The notes below the pieces were generated by a model, which saw nothing but the letters and a program-made list of their open reading frames with translations, made no database searches and had not been told where the DNA came from. DNA of 64,000 nucleotides from JAJTFW01 sp046330075 (GTDB lineage Bacteria > Bacteroidota > Bacteroidia > AKYH767-A > OLB10): contig JAXLTL010000008.1 in NCBI GenBank assembly GCA_046330075.1, positions 1 through 64,000 of the forward strand, written 5' to 3'. Below, piece after piece: positions 52,082-60,657 of the stretch. Each line of letters starts with the position of its first letter. Position 1 is the stretch's first letter. The position numbers and the translations under genes are program-made.

Positions 52082-52348
52082 ATGAAAACGACCCGATTCA
52101 CAGAAAGCCAGATCGTACAGGCATTAAAAGAGTACGAAGGCGGAAAGAAAGCAGAAGCCTTGTGCCGAGAGCTTGGCATAACCAAAAGCACTTTGTACAA
52201 CTGGAAGAAGAAGTATGCTGGCCTTGACGGAGAGCAGTTACGACGCTTAAAGGAACTGGAGGAAGAGAACCGAAAGCTAAAATCTATGTATGCTGATTTG
52301 GCTTTGGACAATAAGATGCTCAAGGATGTTCTTTCAAAAAAGTGGTAA
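52082..52348 (+). CDS. IS3-family transposase OrfA
   Basis: The 88-residue product has an HTH domain (KTTRFTESQIVQALKEYEGG, AEALCRELGITKSTLYNWKK) and a C-terminal leucine zipper (ELEEENRKLKSMYADLALDNKML). Its last codons overlap orfB. The heptamer A_AAA_AAG (52336-52342) in its own frame (Lys-Lys codons) allows -1 slippage to produce the fused OrfAB transposase. Confidence 0.93.
   Translation: MKTTRFTESQIVQALKEYEGGKKAEALCRELGITKSTLYNWKKKYAGLDGEQLRRLKELEEENRKLKSMYADLALDNKMLKDVLSKKW
52336..52342 (+). other. Programmed -1 frameshift site A_AAA_AAG
   Basis: The classical slippery heptamer, in phase with orfA. Slippage enters the orfB frame just upstream of its first VKPGD codons. It lies 10 bases before the orfA stop. 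Confidence 0.85.
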
Positions 52349-53160
52349 AGCCTGGTGATCGCAAAAACATGGCTGCCTACCTGATGGAGACATTTACGGT
52401 AAGCACCACCAGAGCTTGTAAGGTAATCGGAATGCCCAAGTCCATGTATTATTACCAATCGGTCAAAAGCGACCAACCGGTCATCGATAAACTCAATGAA
52501 CTGGTATCTATGCGTGTTAATCATAAAGCGGGCCAGGACAAGCTATACGAGCGTATCCGCACCGAGGGGATCAAATGGAACTATAAACGCGTCCGAAGAG
52601 TTTACCTTGCCATGGGACTCAAACACCGTCAGAGAAGCCGTAAAAGAGTGCCCAAACGCGAGAAGCAACCATTGGTAGTGCCCATAGCTCGTAACATGAG
52701 CTGGTCAATGGATTTTATGCATGATACACTGATGAACAAACGTCGTTTCCGGGTATTGAACATTATTGATGATTACAATCGGCAGGCCTTGATTGTGGAC
52801 GGGGACTATAGCTTTCCCAGTGAAGCGGTGATTCGCCAGCTGGAACGTGCGATTCATGAATATGGCAAACCGCAAAGTATCAGGGTTGATAATGGACCAG
52901 AATTTACCTGTTCAACCTTCCTTGACTGGTGCAACAAAATGGATATCAAGATCCAATTCATTCAACCTGGAAAGCCCATGCAGAACGGATACATTGAAAG
53001 ATTCAATCGAACATTCCGTGAGAATGTACTGGACGCATATATGTTCAAGGACTTATACGAATTCAATGATATTAAAGACGAGTGGCTGGAAGACTATAAC
53101 CATCACAGACCACATGAATCACTAAATAATCACTCTCCAATAAAATACGGCACAGCTTAA
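52342..53160 (+). CDS. IS3-family transposase OrfB (DDE integrase core)
   Basis: The 272-residue product is the catalytic part. The DDE triad is visible: Asp in SWSMDFMHDTL (about 119), Asp in IRVDNGPEFTC (about 180) and Glu in MQNGYIERFNRTFRENVLD (about 215). It is normally made as OrfAB fusion by the frameshift; the GTG start is used in annotation only. It cuts and joins the element ends. Confidence 0.95.
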   Translation: MVKPGDRKNMAAYLMETFTVSTTRACKVIGMPKSMYYYQSVKSDQPVIDKLNELVSMRVNHKAGQDKLYERIRTEGIKWNYKRVRRVYLAMGLKHRQRSRKRVPKREKQPLVVPIARNMSWSMDFMHDTLMNKRRFRVLNIIDDYNRQALIVDGDYSFPSEAVIRQLERAIHEYGKPQSIRVDNGPEFTCSTFLDWCNKMDIKIQFIQPGKPMQNGYIERFNRTFRENVLDAYMFKDLYEFNDIKDEWLEDYNHHRPHESLNNHSPIKYGTA

Positions 53161-53231
53161 AAGCTATTGATATATTGAAAACCTGAAAAAGGTTTCCAAC
53201 ATATCAACAGCACATCATCAAATTAAATTAG

Positions 53232-53239
53232 TAATTTTG
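53232..53239 (+). promoter_or_regulatory. -7-like box TAATTTTG near the right IS end, facing the P450 gene
   Basis: Full TAnnTTTG match 93 bases before the P450 ATG. No suitable -33 box was found, so it is only a candidate outward promoter. Confidence 0.25.
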
Positions 53240-53243
53240 ATTG

Positions 53244-53268
53244 CAGTCCGATTTTAGGGAGGGTTACA
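53244..53268. repeat. Right terminal inverted repeat
   Basis: 25 bases ending CCCTCCC/GGGAGGG-type and GGTTACA. See the left repeat. Confidence 0.9.
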
Positions 53269-53272
53269 ATAG
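53269..53272. repeat. Target site duplication ATAG, right
   Basis: Matches the left ATAG at 52016-52019. Confidence 0.8.
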
Positions 53273-53331
53273 GGAAAATCCCTTTTTCTCAGGTTCTTTA
53301 TCCACCTAAAAAATTTATCTGAAATCCTTGT

Positions 53332-54561
53332 ATGGAATCAACACTCGTACACGATGATCTGATGGCGAAAGATGTCATCGCGGATCCTCATAGTTATTAT
53401 CGACATCTGCGTCAGGCCGACCCGGTTTACTGGAACGACCGCTGGGGCGGGTGGGTACTCACCGGTTACAAAAATGTGGTAGATGTACTCCGCGACGCGG
53501 ATCGCTTCTCCAGTGATCGTATGGGTTATCTGCAACAGGAACTCAGTCAGGAAGAGCAGGAATCTATTGCTCCGATCTTCCGGATTCTTTCTTACTGGAT
53601 GGTATTCCGTGATCCTCCCGGACATACTGCCCTCCGTATGTTGCTGAACAAGCATTTTACTCCAATGGCGATTGAACGCTATCGGCCAATGGTGCGTAAA
53701 ATTGTTCAACGCCTGATTGACAAGATGCTCGAGAAAAAGGACGTGGATTTCATTCGCGATTTCGCCTATGAAGTACCGATGACGGTGATTCTCGAACTCA
53801 TTGGTGCTCCTGATCTCGATCGTGATAAAATCAAAGAATGGTCAGAGCAGCTCGGTGTATTCTTCTTTATTAAGGCTGATGAACCTCGTCGCCGTGAAAT
53901 CGCCTGCGAAGGGATCAACTCACTGGTGGAATACATTACTCCGCTCATTGAGCAACGCCGTGAACGTCCGGGTATCGACCTGATCAGTTTGCTGGTTGCT
54001 GCGGAAGAGGCCGGTAGTATTACTGCGAATGATGTACTGGCTACCTGTGTCCTCCTGGTTTTCGGCGGACACGAAACAACCATGAACATGATTGCCAACG
54101 GTACCTTCGCTTTTATGAACCACCCGGATCAATGGAAGAAATTACAGGAAGATCCAACCTTGCTGAAGAAAGCGGTGGAAGAAATGCTGCGTTACGACGG
54201 TTCAGTAAAAGCCACCGTGCGCTGGGCAAAAGTGGATTGTGAAATCGGTGGAAAGCAAATCAAGGCCGGTGATCGTTTACTCGTTTCATTGAGTGGTGCT
54301 AACCGCGATCCGGAACAGTTCGCTGAACCCGATGGCATGGATATCACACGCGATCCGAATCTTCACGTGGCCTTTGCTCATGGTATCCATGTTTGTCTGG
54401 GTGCATCGCTAGCTCGCATGGAAGTGGAAGAAGCATTCGCAGGTCTTGTGAATCGTATGAATCTTCCCGAGTGGAATGGCTCCCGCGATCTGACGTACTA
54501 TCCTTCTGTTGTGCACCGTGCGATTCAGCACTTTCCCGTGAAAGTTTCACCTAAAGGTTAA
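53332..54561 (+). CDS. Cytochrome P450
   Basis: The 409-residue soluble P450 shows all standard motifs: I-helix LVFGGHETTMN (about 245), ExxR in VEEMLRYDGS (about 285), and the haem-thiolate signature FAHGIHVCLGASLARME (Cys at about 355). It oxidises a small molecule with electrons from a ferredoxin. The ferredoxin gene follows after 4 bases, so this is a two-gene electron-transfer unit. The IS3 element ends 63 bases upstream, so the original upstream region has been cut or moved. Confidence 0.94.
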   Translation: MESTLVHDDLMAKDVIADPHSYYRHLRQADPVYWNDRWGGWVLTGYKNVVDVLRDADRFSSDRMGYLQQELSQEEQESIAPIFRILSYWMVFRDPPGHTALRMLLNKHFTPMAIERYRPMVRKIVQRLIDKMLEKKDVDFIRDFAYEVPMTVILELIGAPDLDRDKIKEWSEQLGVFFFIKADEPRRREIACEGINSLVEYITPLIEQRRERPGIDLISLLVAAEEAGSITANDVLATCVLLVFGGHETTMNMIANGTFAFMNHPDQWKKLQEDPTLLKKAVEEMLRYDGSVKATVRWAKVDCEIGGKQIKAGDRLLVSLSGANRDPEQFAEPDGMDITRDPNLHVAFAHGIHVCLGASLARMEVEEAFAGLVNRMNLPEWNGSRDLTYYPSVVHRAIQHFPVKVSPKG

Positions 54562-54565
54562 GCAT

Positions 54566-54805
54566 ATGGGAAAACTGAAAGTTACCGTGAATCCAAACAA
54601 ATGCGTTGGATCGCGCCTCTGTGTACAGTTTCTTCCGGAAGTATTTGAGCTCAACAGTGAAGGGCAGTCGAAAGTAGTTTCTACCGATGGTGTTGATGTG
54701 AAAACGATCATCGCTACCGCTGAACAATGTCCGCAATGTGCCATTCGCGTCAAGGATCTCGATACAGATGAAGTTCTGTTCCCGCCTCCCGGTATGGAAT
54801 TCTGA
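54566..54805 (+). CDS. Small P450-type ferredoxin, probably [3Fe-4S]
   Basis: The 79-residue ferredoxin has the cluster spacing C-x5-C (CVGSRLC, about 13-19) and C-P (EQCPQCAI, about 56). This fits the [3Fe-4S] ferredoxins that serve P450s; the extra Cys in CPQC could allow a [4Fe-4S] cluster. It starts 4 bases after the P450 stop. No reductase gene lies in the window. Confidence 0.9.
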   Translation: MGKLKVTVNPNKCVGSRLCVQFLPEVFELNSEGQSKVVSTDGVDVKTIIATAEQCPQCAIRVKDLDTDEVLFPPPGMEF

Positions 54806-54819
54806 CCTTACCTGAACTG

Positions 54820-54863
54820 AATATCCGCATCTTCAGTAATGAAGGTGCGGATATTTTATTTGG
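54820..54863. terminator. Bidirectional terminator
   Basis: AATATCCGCATCTTCA (54820-54835) pairs with TGAAGGTGCGGATATT (54840-54855) with one G-T pair, and T follows. It lies between convergent genes. Confidence 0.88.
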
Positions 54864-55071
54864 TTTTTTCCTTGGCAGCCTTGATGGAATCGAGCGTTGC
54901 CTGATTTTCGCTGCCATGATGGATCGCCTTCGGTGTCGTGTCCTGTACTACAGCCGGCGATTCTCTGGTAGCAGCAGATCCTGTGTCCCGGTTCTTACAC
55001 GACATTACAGTCAGCAGCAGACTAACGAGGACGAACAACGAGTTTCTTGCGAATAAATATCTTTTCATCAT
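54856..55071 (-). CDS. Small lipoprotein overlapping the preceding T9SS gene
   Basis: The 71-residue protein has a lipoprotein signal (NSLFVLVSLLLTVMSC, lipobox VMS-C at about 25), then a short charged tail (ESPAVVQDTTPKAIHHGSENQ). Its start lies 50 bases inside the end of the T9SS gene on the same strand in another frame. Function unknown; small size and overlap lower confidence slightly. Confidence 0.6.
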   Translation of the reverse strand: MMKRYLFARNSLFVLVSLLLTVMSCKNRDTGSAATRESPAVVQDTTPKAIHHGSENQATLDSIKAAKEKTK

Positions 55072-56848
55072 TGCTGACCGAAATTAAATAAGTGCCGGCA
55101 GAAAGCATGCCGGAATTGAAACTGAAACTATTTTCTCCGGCGGGGGCTTTCCCGCTATAGAGTTCTTTTACCAGCCTGCCGGTTTCATCGGAGAGCATAA
55201 TCCGGATAACTTGTGGTTGATTTAATGCTACATCGAAGGAAAAAATATCAATTGCCGGATTCGGAAATATTTTAGCAGTGGCTTCGCCGTTAGTTTCTTC
55301 GATGCCGGTTGTTGAGCCATGTACTTCGGCTACCCAGCTGTCCCAGGTATGGGAAGAGTTGCCAAACATGCCCAGCATCCATACAGATGGTGTTGCACTA
55401 TTGTGCTTTCTGCACATGCCGGTATAATCGCCCCACCGTTCGGTACTGCTGCTCGTAAACGATACATATCCGGTACTGCTATGTACCAATGAAGAAGTGG
55501 ACCAGTTCATGTTGTTATCGCAGTTAACAGCTCTGATCTCCGGAAAGATGGTAGATGAAGATCGTCCGAATCCGATCATCACAGACTTATCACTGGTGGA
55601 AGTACTAAGGGAAGCAACAGCCGGATAGGATAAATCAAATTGCCCCGCTTGTCCGAAGATGGAGGACGTATTGGTGAGGGTAGTCAGATTGAGACGATTA
55701 TAATTGATACCATTCCAGCCTTGCCCTGCATCACTGTGAAATACAAAATGAAAAATCCCGTTTAATACAAATCCACTCAACGCTCTACAGTCGCCGTTGT
55801 CCAGTTTACAGGAAGTGCCCAGCTGATCAGCGTCGGCGGCAGGTGAGTAGGCGGTGGTGGAAACCAGGTTGTCGGTCATGGACGGAGTACTGGAGATGTT
55901 CCCGGTAATATGATATACTTTGATATCCGATGCTCCTGCGGCAGATGTTGCTACGAACCAGCAACCTGTTCCCGGTGATTGACCGAACCCATTACCTCCG
56001 GGCAAAAGTGTAAAGGGATTATTATTGATATTAAACCAGTAATTCCAGTTAATATTACCACCGGTATAACCCGGATTTTTTTCGATCTGGAATACGAGTG
56101 CCTGACTAAACACCCCTGCATTGCTGAACATGTTTCCGGTGATGAACAGTTCGTCATTCGACACTGCCATTTTCGGATAATCGAACCAGACACCTGCACC
56201 TTGAGGATCTCCGGTCAGTTTATAATTCCACCAACCCCCGGAGGCAGGATTGTTGGTTTGCGAAAAGCAGATGCAGATATGCGTGTTTGAGCTATTACCT
56301 GAGCATTCCTGAAAGAAGAAGATAAATTTATCCTGTGGCCGGTCATACAGCACGACAGGATCACATACGGAGGTGATGCCGGGATCGTTGAAAAACGTAA
56401 CGATATCATTGAAATAAAGGACGGTTCCGGTGATGTCTGTAACCAACAGTGAATTATTGGCGACACTTACAATGATCCCGCCATCGGAAATAGCGATGCT
56501 GTTATCCATGGGCGAATAACCGGTATTCGTATTCCCCAGCCAGTTCGATCCAACGACCGGTGCAGAAGCCACCATGCCAACTTCTCTGGAGGATGTTCCG
56601 GCCGCATATTTTTGTCGCGCTTTTTCTGCTTTCAACCGTTCCAGCTTATCATGATCCGGAACACGGGGTTCGCGTTCCACGCATTTGTTGGTCAGTATTG
56701 GCCGCCAATGAGCATCTTTTGAAACCGGATTAGAGACTCCAACCGGCTGTAATGTCATCACCTGTGAACGCGTTGTGGCCGATTGACCGAATCCGGAGTA
56801 ATGCATCAGCAAAACAAAGATCAGGCTGAGGCTAATGGGTTTAAACAT
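55022..56848 (-). CDS. T9SS-secreted protein of unknown function
   Basis: The 608-residue protein starts with a signal peptide (MFKPISLSLIFVLLMHYSGFGQ). The open frame extends 70 codons upstream, but those lack a signal peptide. The body (about 150-500) has repeated beta-rich segments with YDRPQDKFIFFFQECSG, NTHICICFSQTNNPASGGWW and PAADADQLGTSCKLDNGDCRAL, suggesting a propeller. It ends with a type A sorting domain (IFPNPAIDIFSFDV ... GTYLISVSN ... KKLVVRPR). Divergent from the BNR-repeat gene. Confidence 0.82.
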   Translation of the reverse strand: MFKPISLSLIFVLLMHYSGFGQSATTRSQVMTLQPVGVSNPVSKDAHWRPILTNKCVEREPRVPDHDKLERLKAEKARQKYAAGTSSREVGMVASAPVVGSNWLGNTNTGYSPMDNSIAISDGGIIVSVANNSLLVTDITGTVLYFNDIVTFFNDPGITSVCDPVVLYDRPQDKFIFFFQECSGNSSNTHICICFSQTNNPASGGWWNYKLTGDPQGAGVWFDYPKMAVSNDELFITGNMFSNAGVFSQALVFQIEKNPGYTGGNINWNYWFNINNNPFTLLPGGNGFGQSPGTGCWFVATSAAGASDIKVYHITGNISSTPSMTDNLVSTTAYSPAADADQLGTSCKLDNGDCRALSGFVLNGIFHFVFHSDAGQGWNGINYNRLNLTTLTNTSSIFGQAGQFDLSYPAVASLSTSTSDKSVMIGFGRSSSTIFPEIRAVNCDNNMNWSTSSLVHSSTGYVSFTSSSTERWGDYTGMCRKHNSATPSVWMLGMFGNSSHTWDSWVAEVHGSTTGIEETNGEATAKIFPNPAIDIFSFDVALNQPQVIRIMLSDETGRLVKELYSGKAPAGENSFSFNSGMLSAGTYLISVSNDEKIFIRKKLVVRPR

Positions 56849-57169
56849 GATAAATTTAGATCGGTTAGTTGGATCAAATGTAAAAGTTAATGAATTGTTG
56901 TAAGAAAATTCAGATAGAACATTCGTCATATTTTGGAAATCAGGGGTGCTTGTTGAGAAGCGTGTGTATAAACACCTGATGTAGCCAAACAGCGGACCTC
57001 TGTCAGGAACATTATCTGGAGATCCGCCAAGACACATCGTTTTAGCTGTATAGCCCACATAACTGATCGGATACTACCCCCTTTTTGTCGGCTTTTGTCC
57101 CGAATTAGTCGTTTTTCGGATATTCTGATGCCTTTTTCTTCTATTTTCATGCGGAGAACTATAGAAAGA
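56849..57169. other. Divergent intergenic region
   Basis: No gene was seen. On the minus strand TACATTTG (plus positions 56875-56882) is a good -7 box for the T9SS gene. No clear promoter was found for the plus-strand gene. Confidence 0.45.
56875..56882 (-). promoter_or_regulatory. -7 box TACATTTG of the T9SS gene
   Basis: Exact TAnnTTTG match on the minus strand, 26 bases before the ATG at 56848. Confidence 0.5.
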
Positions 57170-60100
57170 ATGAAAAAGTACGCCCTCATCCTGATGGTTG
57201 GTCTCTTCGCCGGGACTGTAACCGCACAAAAAACCAAACCTTCTTCAACACCGGAGAAGAAAGATCCGATGGAGTCGTCGGTATTCAGCAGCCTGAGCTT
57301 CCGGTCGATCGGTCCTGCAGTAGCCTCAGGTCGTATCGTTGATATCAAAGTGAACCCGAATAATCCGAGTGAATACTATGTGGTTGCTGCATCCGGTGGC
57401 GTTTGGAAAACCACCAACAACGGGATTACCTATGAGCCCGTTTTTCAAAATGAAGGTTCTTATTCTGTCGGTTGTGTAACGATAGATCCTGGTAACACCA
57501 ATATCGTTTGGGTAGGCTCAGGCGAGAACAACAACCAGCGCAGTGTCGCCTACGGTGATGGTGTGTATAAGTCAGAAGATGGCGGCAAGAGCTGGAAGAA
57601 TATGGGGCTGAAATTATCTGAACATATCGGGATGATTACCGTTGACCCGAATAATTCCGATATCGTGTATGTGGCTGCCTATGGACCACTCTGGACGTCC
57701 GGTGGCGAACGCGGCATCTATAAAACTACAGATGGCGGCAAAACGTGGAAAGCAGTATTGACAGTTAACGAACATACCGGCTTTAATGAAGTACATATTG
57801 ATCCGCGCAACTCCAATGTGTTATATGCCTGTGCGCACCAGCGTCAGCGCAAACTGTACATGTATGTAAGTGGCGGTCCCGGTTCGGCGATTTATAAAAG
57901 TACCGATGCCGGCGCTACCTGGAATAAAATCCACAACGGACTACCGGATGTGGATATGGGAAGAATCGGAATGTCGATTTCTCCGGTGAACCCTGACGTG
58001 CTCTACTGTATCGTGGAAGCCAGCGATAAAAAAGGTGGAGTGTTCCGTTCTGTTGACCGTGGCGCAAGCTGGGAAAAACGCAGCGACAATGCAACAGCAG
58101 GTAACTATTATCAGGAAATCTTTTGCGACCCGAAAAATGTTGATAAAGTGTTTTACATGGATTTCTGGGTGAACTTTTCCATCGATGGCGGTAAGTCTTT
58201 TCGCGAAATCGGCGAACGCAGTAAACACGTGGATAATCATGCGCTGTGGATCGACTCGAAGGATACCCGGCATCTGCTCGTAGGCTGCGACGGTGGCCTG
58301 TATGAAACCTTCGATCATGGTGCCAACTGGGAGTTTAAAACCAATCTCCCCGTCACCCAGTTCTATAAAGTAGCAGTTGATAATGCAGAGCCCTTCTATA
58401 ACGTTTACGGAGGTACGCAGGATAACAATACCCTCGGCGGTCCATCACGTACCATCTCTGCCAACGGAATTCATAACATGAACTGGTATATCACCACCGG
58501 AGGTGATGGATTTGAAACAGTAGTCGATACAAAGGATCCGAATATTATTTATTCCGAATCACAGTATGGAGGCCTGGTGCGTTTTGATAAACGTAGCGGA
58601 GAGGTGCTTGATATTAAGCCGATGGAGGGAGAAAACGAAGCCGCCTACCGCTGGAACTGGGATGCCCCGGTTATCATCTCTCACTTCGATAACAAACGTC
58701 TTTATTTCGGTGCGAATAAATTATTCCGTACCGATGATCGCGGAGATACCTGGAAAGTGATCAGCAACGACCTGAGCCGCGGTATCGACCGTAATAAGCT
58801 TGAAGTGATGGGAAGAGTTTGGAGTATGGATGCTGTTGCGAAGAATCAATCGACGGACATCTATGGACAGCTGGTGTCCATCGCAGAATCCTGGTTCGAT
58901 GAAAATCATCTCGTTGTAGGAACGGATGACGGCCTGATCCATGTGACCACCGATGGTGGTAAAAACTGGACCAAAGTGGATGCTTTCCCCGGAGTACCGG
59001 ATCGCACCTATGTGAATCAGATTATCGCTTCCCGTCATGATAAAAATGTATTCTATGCTACGTTCAACCATCACCGTTATGCCGATTTCAAACCCTATAT
59101 CTACAAGAGCGTGGATGGCGGCCGTACCTGGTTCTCCATTTCCAATAACCTGCCGCAGCGTGGCAGTACCTATTGCGTTGCGGAAGACCATGTGAATCCC
59201 AAACTGCTTTTCTGCGGTACAGAGTTCGGGGTGTACTTTACCATCGACGGCGGAAATAAATGGATTCAGCTCAAAGGCGGATTACCTACCATTGCTGTTC
59301 GCGATATGGCAATTCAGGAGCGGGAAAATGATCTGGTGCTGGCCACTTTCGGCCGCGGGTTTTATATTCTCGATGATTATACACCACTGCGTACTTTCAA
59401 CCAGGCCGACCTCGATGAACAGGGGAAAATCTATCCTATAAAGGATGCGCTTCTTTTTGTAGAAGCACAGGACCATGGTTATCCATTGAAAGGATTCCTT
59501 GGCGAAAGTTTCTTCTCAACCCCGAATCCGAAAGTTGGTGCCGTGTTCACCTACTATCTGAAAGACGATATCAAAACCATCAAGGAAAAACGTCAGGCCG
59601 CAGAGAAGGAGAAGATCAAAAATAACCAACCGGTGTATTATCCATCTGCCGACAGTATTCGGCTGGAAGATAATCAACAGGAGCCCTATTTGCTTTTCAC
59701 GATTACCGATGCTAACGGTGCGGTAGTACGAAAAATCAAAGCGCCTGCGAAGAAAGGCCTCAAACGCATGGTATGGGATCTGCGGGCTTCTTCTCCGGGT
59801 CCTGTAAACTTCTATACTCCCAATCCGGATAATCCTTATGACGGTAAGGAAACCGGTCAATTGGTATTGCCCGGAACTTACAATGTCTCCCTCAGTACCT
59901 TCGAAGACGGCGTTATCACTCATCTCGCAGGTCCCACCTCGTTTGTTGTGAAGTCACTGAATAATGCTTCCCTTCCTGCAACAGACAAAAAAGAGTACAG
60001 TGAATTTTGCACGAAAGTGGCGGAAGCCCGCCGTGTGGCCGGAGGCGTGAGCGAATACCGTAATGAACTCGCCAACCGAATCAAGTACCTGAAAGCGGCA

Positions 60101-60451
60101 CTGCTCGAAACTCCCAAAGCCGGTGCTGATCTGATCCGCCAGCTGCATCTGATGAATGAGCGTCTGCAGGCTATTACACTCCGTCTCAACGGGGATGCTT
60201 CCCTTGCCAAACGAGAGTTTGAAGTGCCGCCATCTGTCAACGACCGCATCAATACCATTGAAGGCGGACTCTGGGTCAGTACTGCTGCGCCAACAACTAC
60301 GTACCGGACTTCACTCGATATCGCTACCCGTCAGTTGAAGCAAATCATCACAGAATTGCGTCAGCTTAGCGGTGACCTTACTGCCTTCGAGAACGGACTG
60401 GAGAATATCCGTGCGCCCTGGACGCCCGGCCGTTTGCCTGATTTTAAATAA
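57170..60451 (+). CDS. Sortilin/BNR-type beta-propeller exported protein
   Basis: The 1093-residue protein has a signal peptide (MKKYALILMVGLFAGTVTAQ). The chain holds many Asp-box/BNR repeats with SxDGGxTW or close variants (YKSEDGGKSWKN, YKTTDGGKTWKA, YKSTDAGATWNK, HVTTDGGKNWTK, YKSVDGGRTWFS), i.e. two sortilin/VPS10-like propellers at about 40-420 and 430-745. The C-terminal third (750-1090) is a beta-sandwich plus helices typical of the family of large exported glycosyl-hydrolase-like proteins. The upstream in-frame start at 57095 lacks a signal. Enzyme activity is not proven. Confidence 0.88.
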   Translation: MKKYALILMVGLFAGTVTAQKTKPSSTPEKKDPMESSVFSSLSFRSIGPAVASGRIVDIKVNPNNPSEYYVVAASGGVWKTTNNGITYEPVFQNEGSYSVGCVTIDPGNTNIVWVGSGENNNQRSVAYGDGVYKSEDGGKSWKNMGLKLSEHIGMITVDPNNSDIVYVAAYGPLWTSGGERGIYKTTDGGKTWKAVLTVNEHTGFNEVHIDPRNSNVLYACAHQRQRKLYMYVSGGPGSAIYKSTDAGATWNKIHNGLPDVDMGRIGMSISPVNPDVLYCIVEASDKKGGVFRSVDRGASWEKRSDNATAGNYYQEIFCDPKNVDKVFYMDFWVNFSIDGGKSFREIGERSKHVDNHALWIDSKDTRHLLVGCDGGLYETFDHGANWEFKTNLPVTQFYKVAVDNAEPFYNVYGGTQDNNTLGGPSRTISANGIHNMNWYITTGGDGFETVVDTKDPNIIYSESQYGGLVRFDKRSGEVLDIKPMEGENEAAYRWNWDAPVIISHFDNKRLYFGANKLFRTDDRGDTWKVISNDLSRGIDRNKLEVMGRVWSMDAVAKNQSTDIYGQLVSIAESWFDENHLVVGTDDGLIHVTTDGGKNWTKVDAFPGVPDRTYVNQIIASRHDKNVFYATFNHHRYADFKPYIYKSVDGGRTWFSISNNLPQRGSTYCVAEDHVNPKLLFCGTEFGVYFTIDGGNKWIQLKGGLPTIAVRDMAIQERENDLVLATFGRGFYILDDYTPLRTFNQADLDEQGKIYPIKDALLFVEAQDHGYPLKGFLGESFFSTPNPKVGAVFTYYLKDDIKTIKEKRQAAEKEKIKNNQPVYYPSADSIRLEDNQQEPYLLFTITDANGAVVRKIKAPAKKGLKRMVWDLRASSPGPVNFYTPNPDNPYDGKETGQLVLPGTYNVSLSTFEDGVITHLAGPTSFVVKSLNNASLPATDKKEYSEFCTKVAEARRVAGGVSEYRNELANRIKYLKAALLETPKAGADLIRQLHLMNERLQAITLRLNGDASLAKREFEVPPSVNDRINTIEGGLWVSTAAPTTTYRTSLDIATRQLKQIITELRQLSGDLTAFENGLENIRAPWTPGRLPDFK

Positions 60452-60483
60452 TCGATCAACAAATCTACTGTCATCAGGACATT

Positions 60484-60519
60484 GAAGAGGCTGTCACGAA
60501 AGGGACAGCCTCTTCTTTT
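60484..60519 (+). terminator. Rho-independent terminator
   Basis: GAAGAGGCTGTC (60484-60495) pairs with GACAGCCTCTTC (60504-60515), then T. It ends the BNR-repeat gene. Confidence 0.9.
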
Positions 60520-60609
60520 AGATGCCGTTTGAAGTGAGATGAATTTTTAAAATCCTGCATTGTCAGGATGAATTTCTGTTTATTTCAAGGTAGCGCAAAT
60601 TACGATACC

Positions 60610-60640
60610 TTGAAATAAAGATTCCCGCTCAGTATATTTG
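60610..60640 (+). promoter_or_regulatory. Promoter TTG-N20-TATATTTG of the thioredoxin gene
   Basis: TTG (60610-60612), 20 bases, then TATATTTG (60633-60640). The start codon follows 17 bases later. Confidence 0.7.
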
Positions 60641-60657
60641 CCTCACATCTGTATACC

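Larger units (their letters stand above)
52020..53268 (+). mobile_element. Complete IS3-family element (IS407-like group), 1249 bp
   Basis: The terminal inverted repeats start TGTAACCCTCCCTAAAATC (left 52020-52045, right 53244-53268) and are identical except for one inserted base. A 4-bp ATAG duplication flanks the element. It carries orfA and orfB with a programmed -1 frameshift site A_AAA_AAG at 52336-52342. Both frames are intact, so the element is probably active or recently active. Confidence 0.95.
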
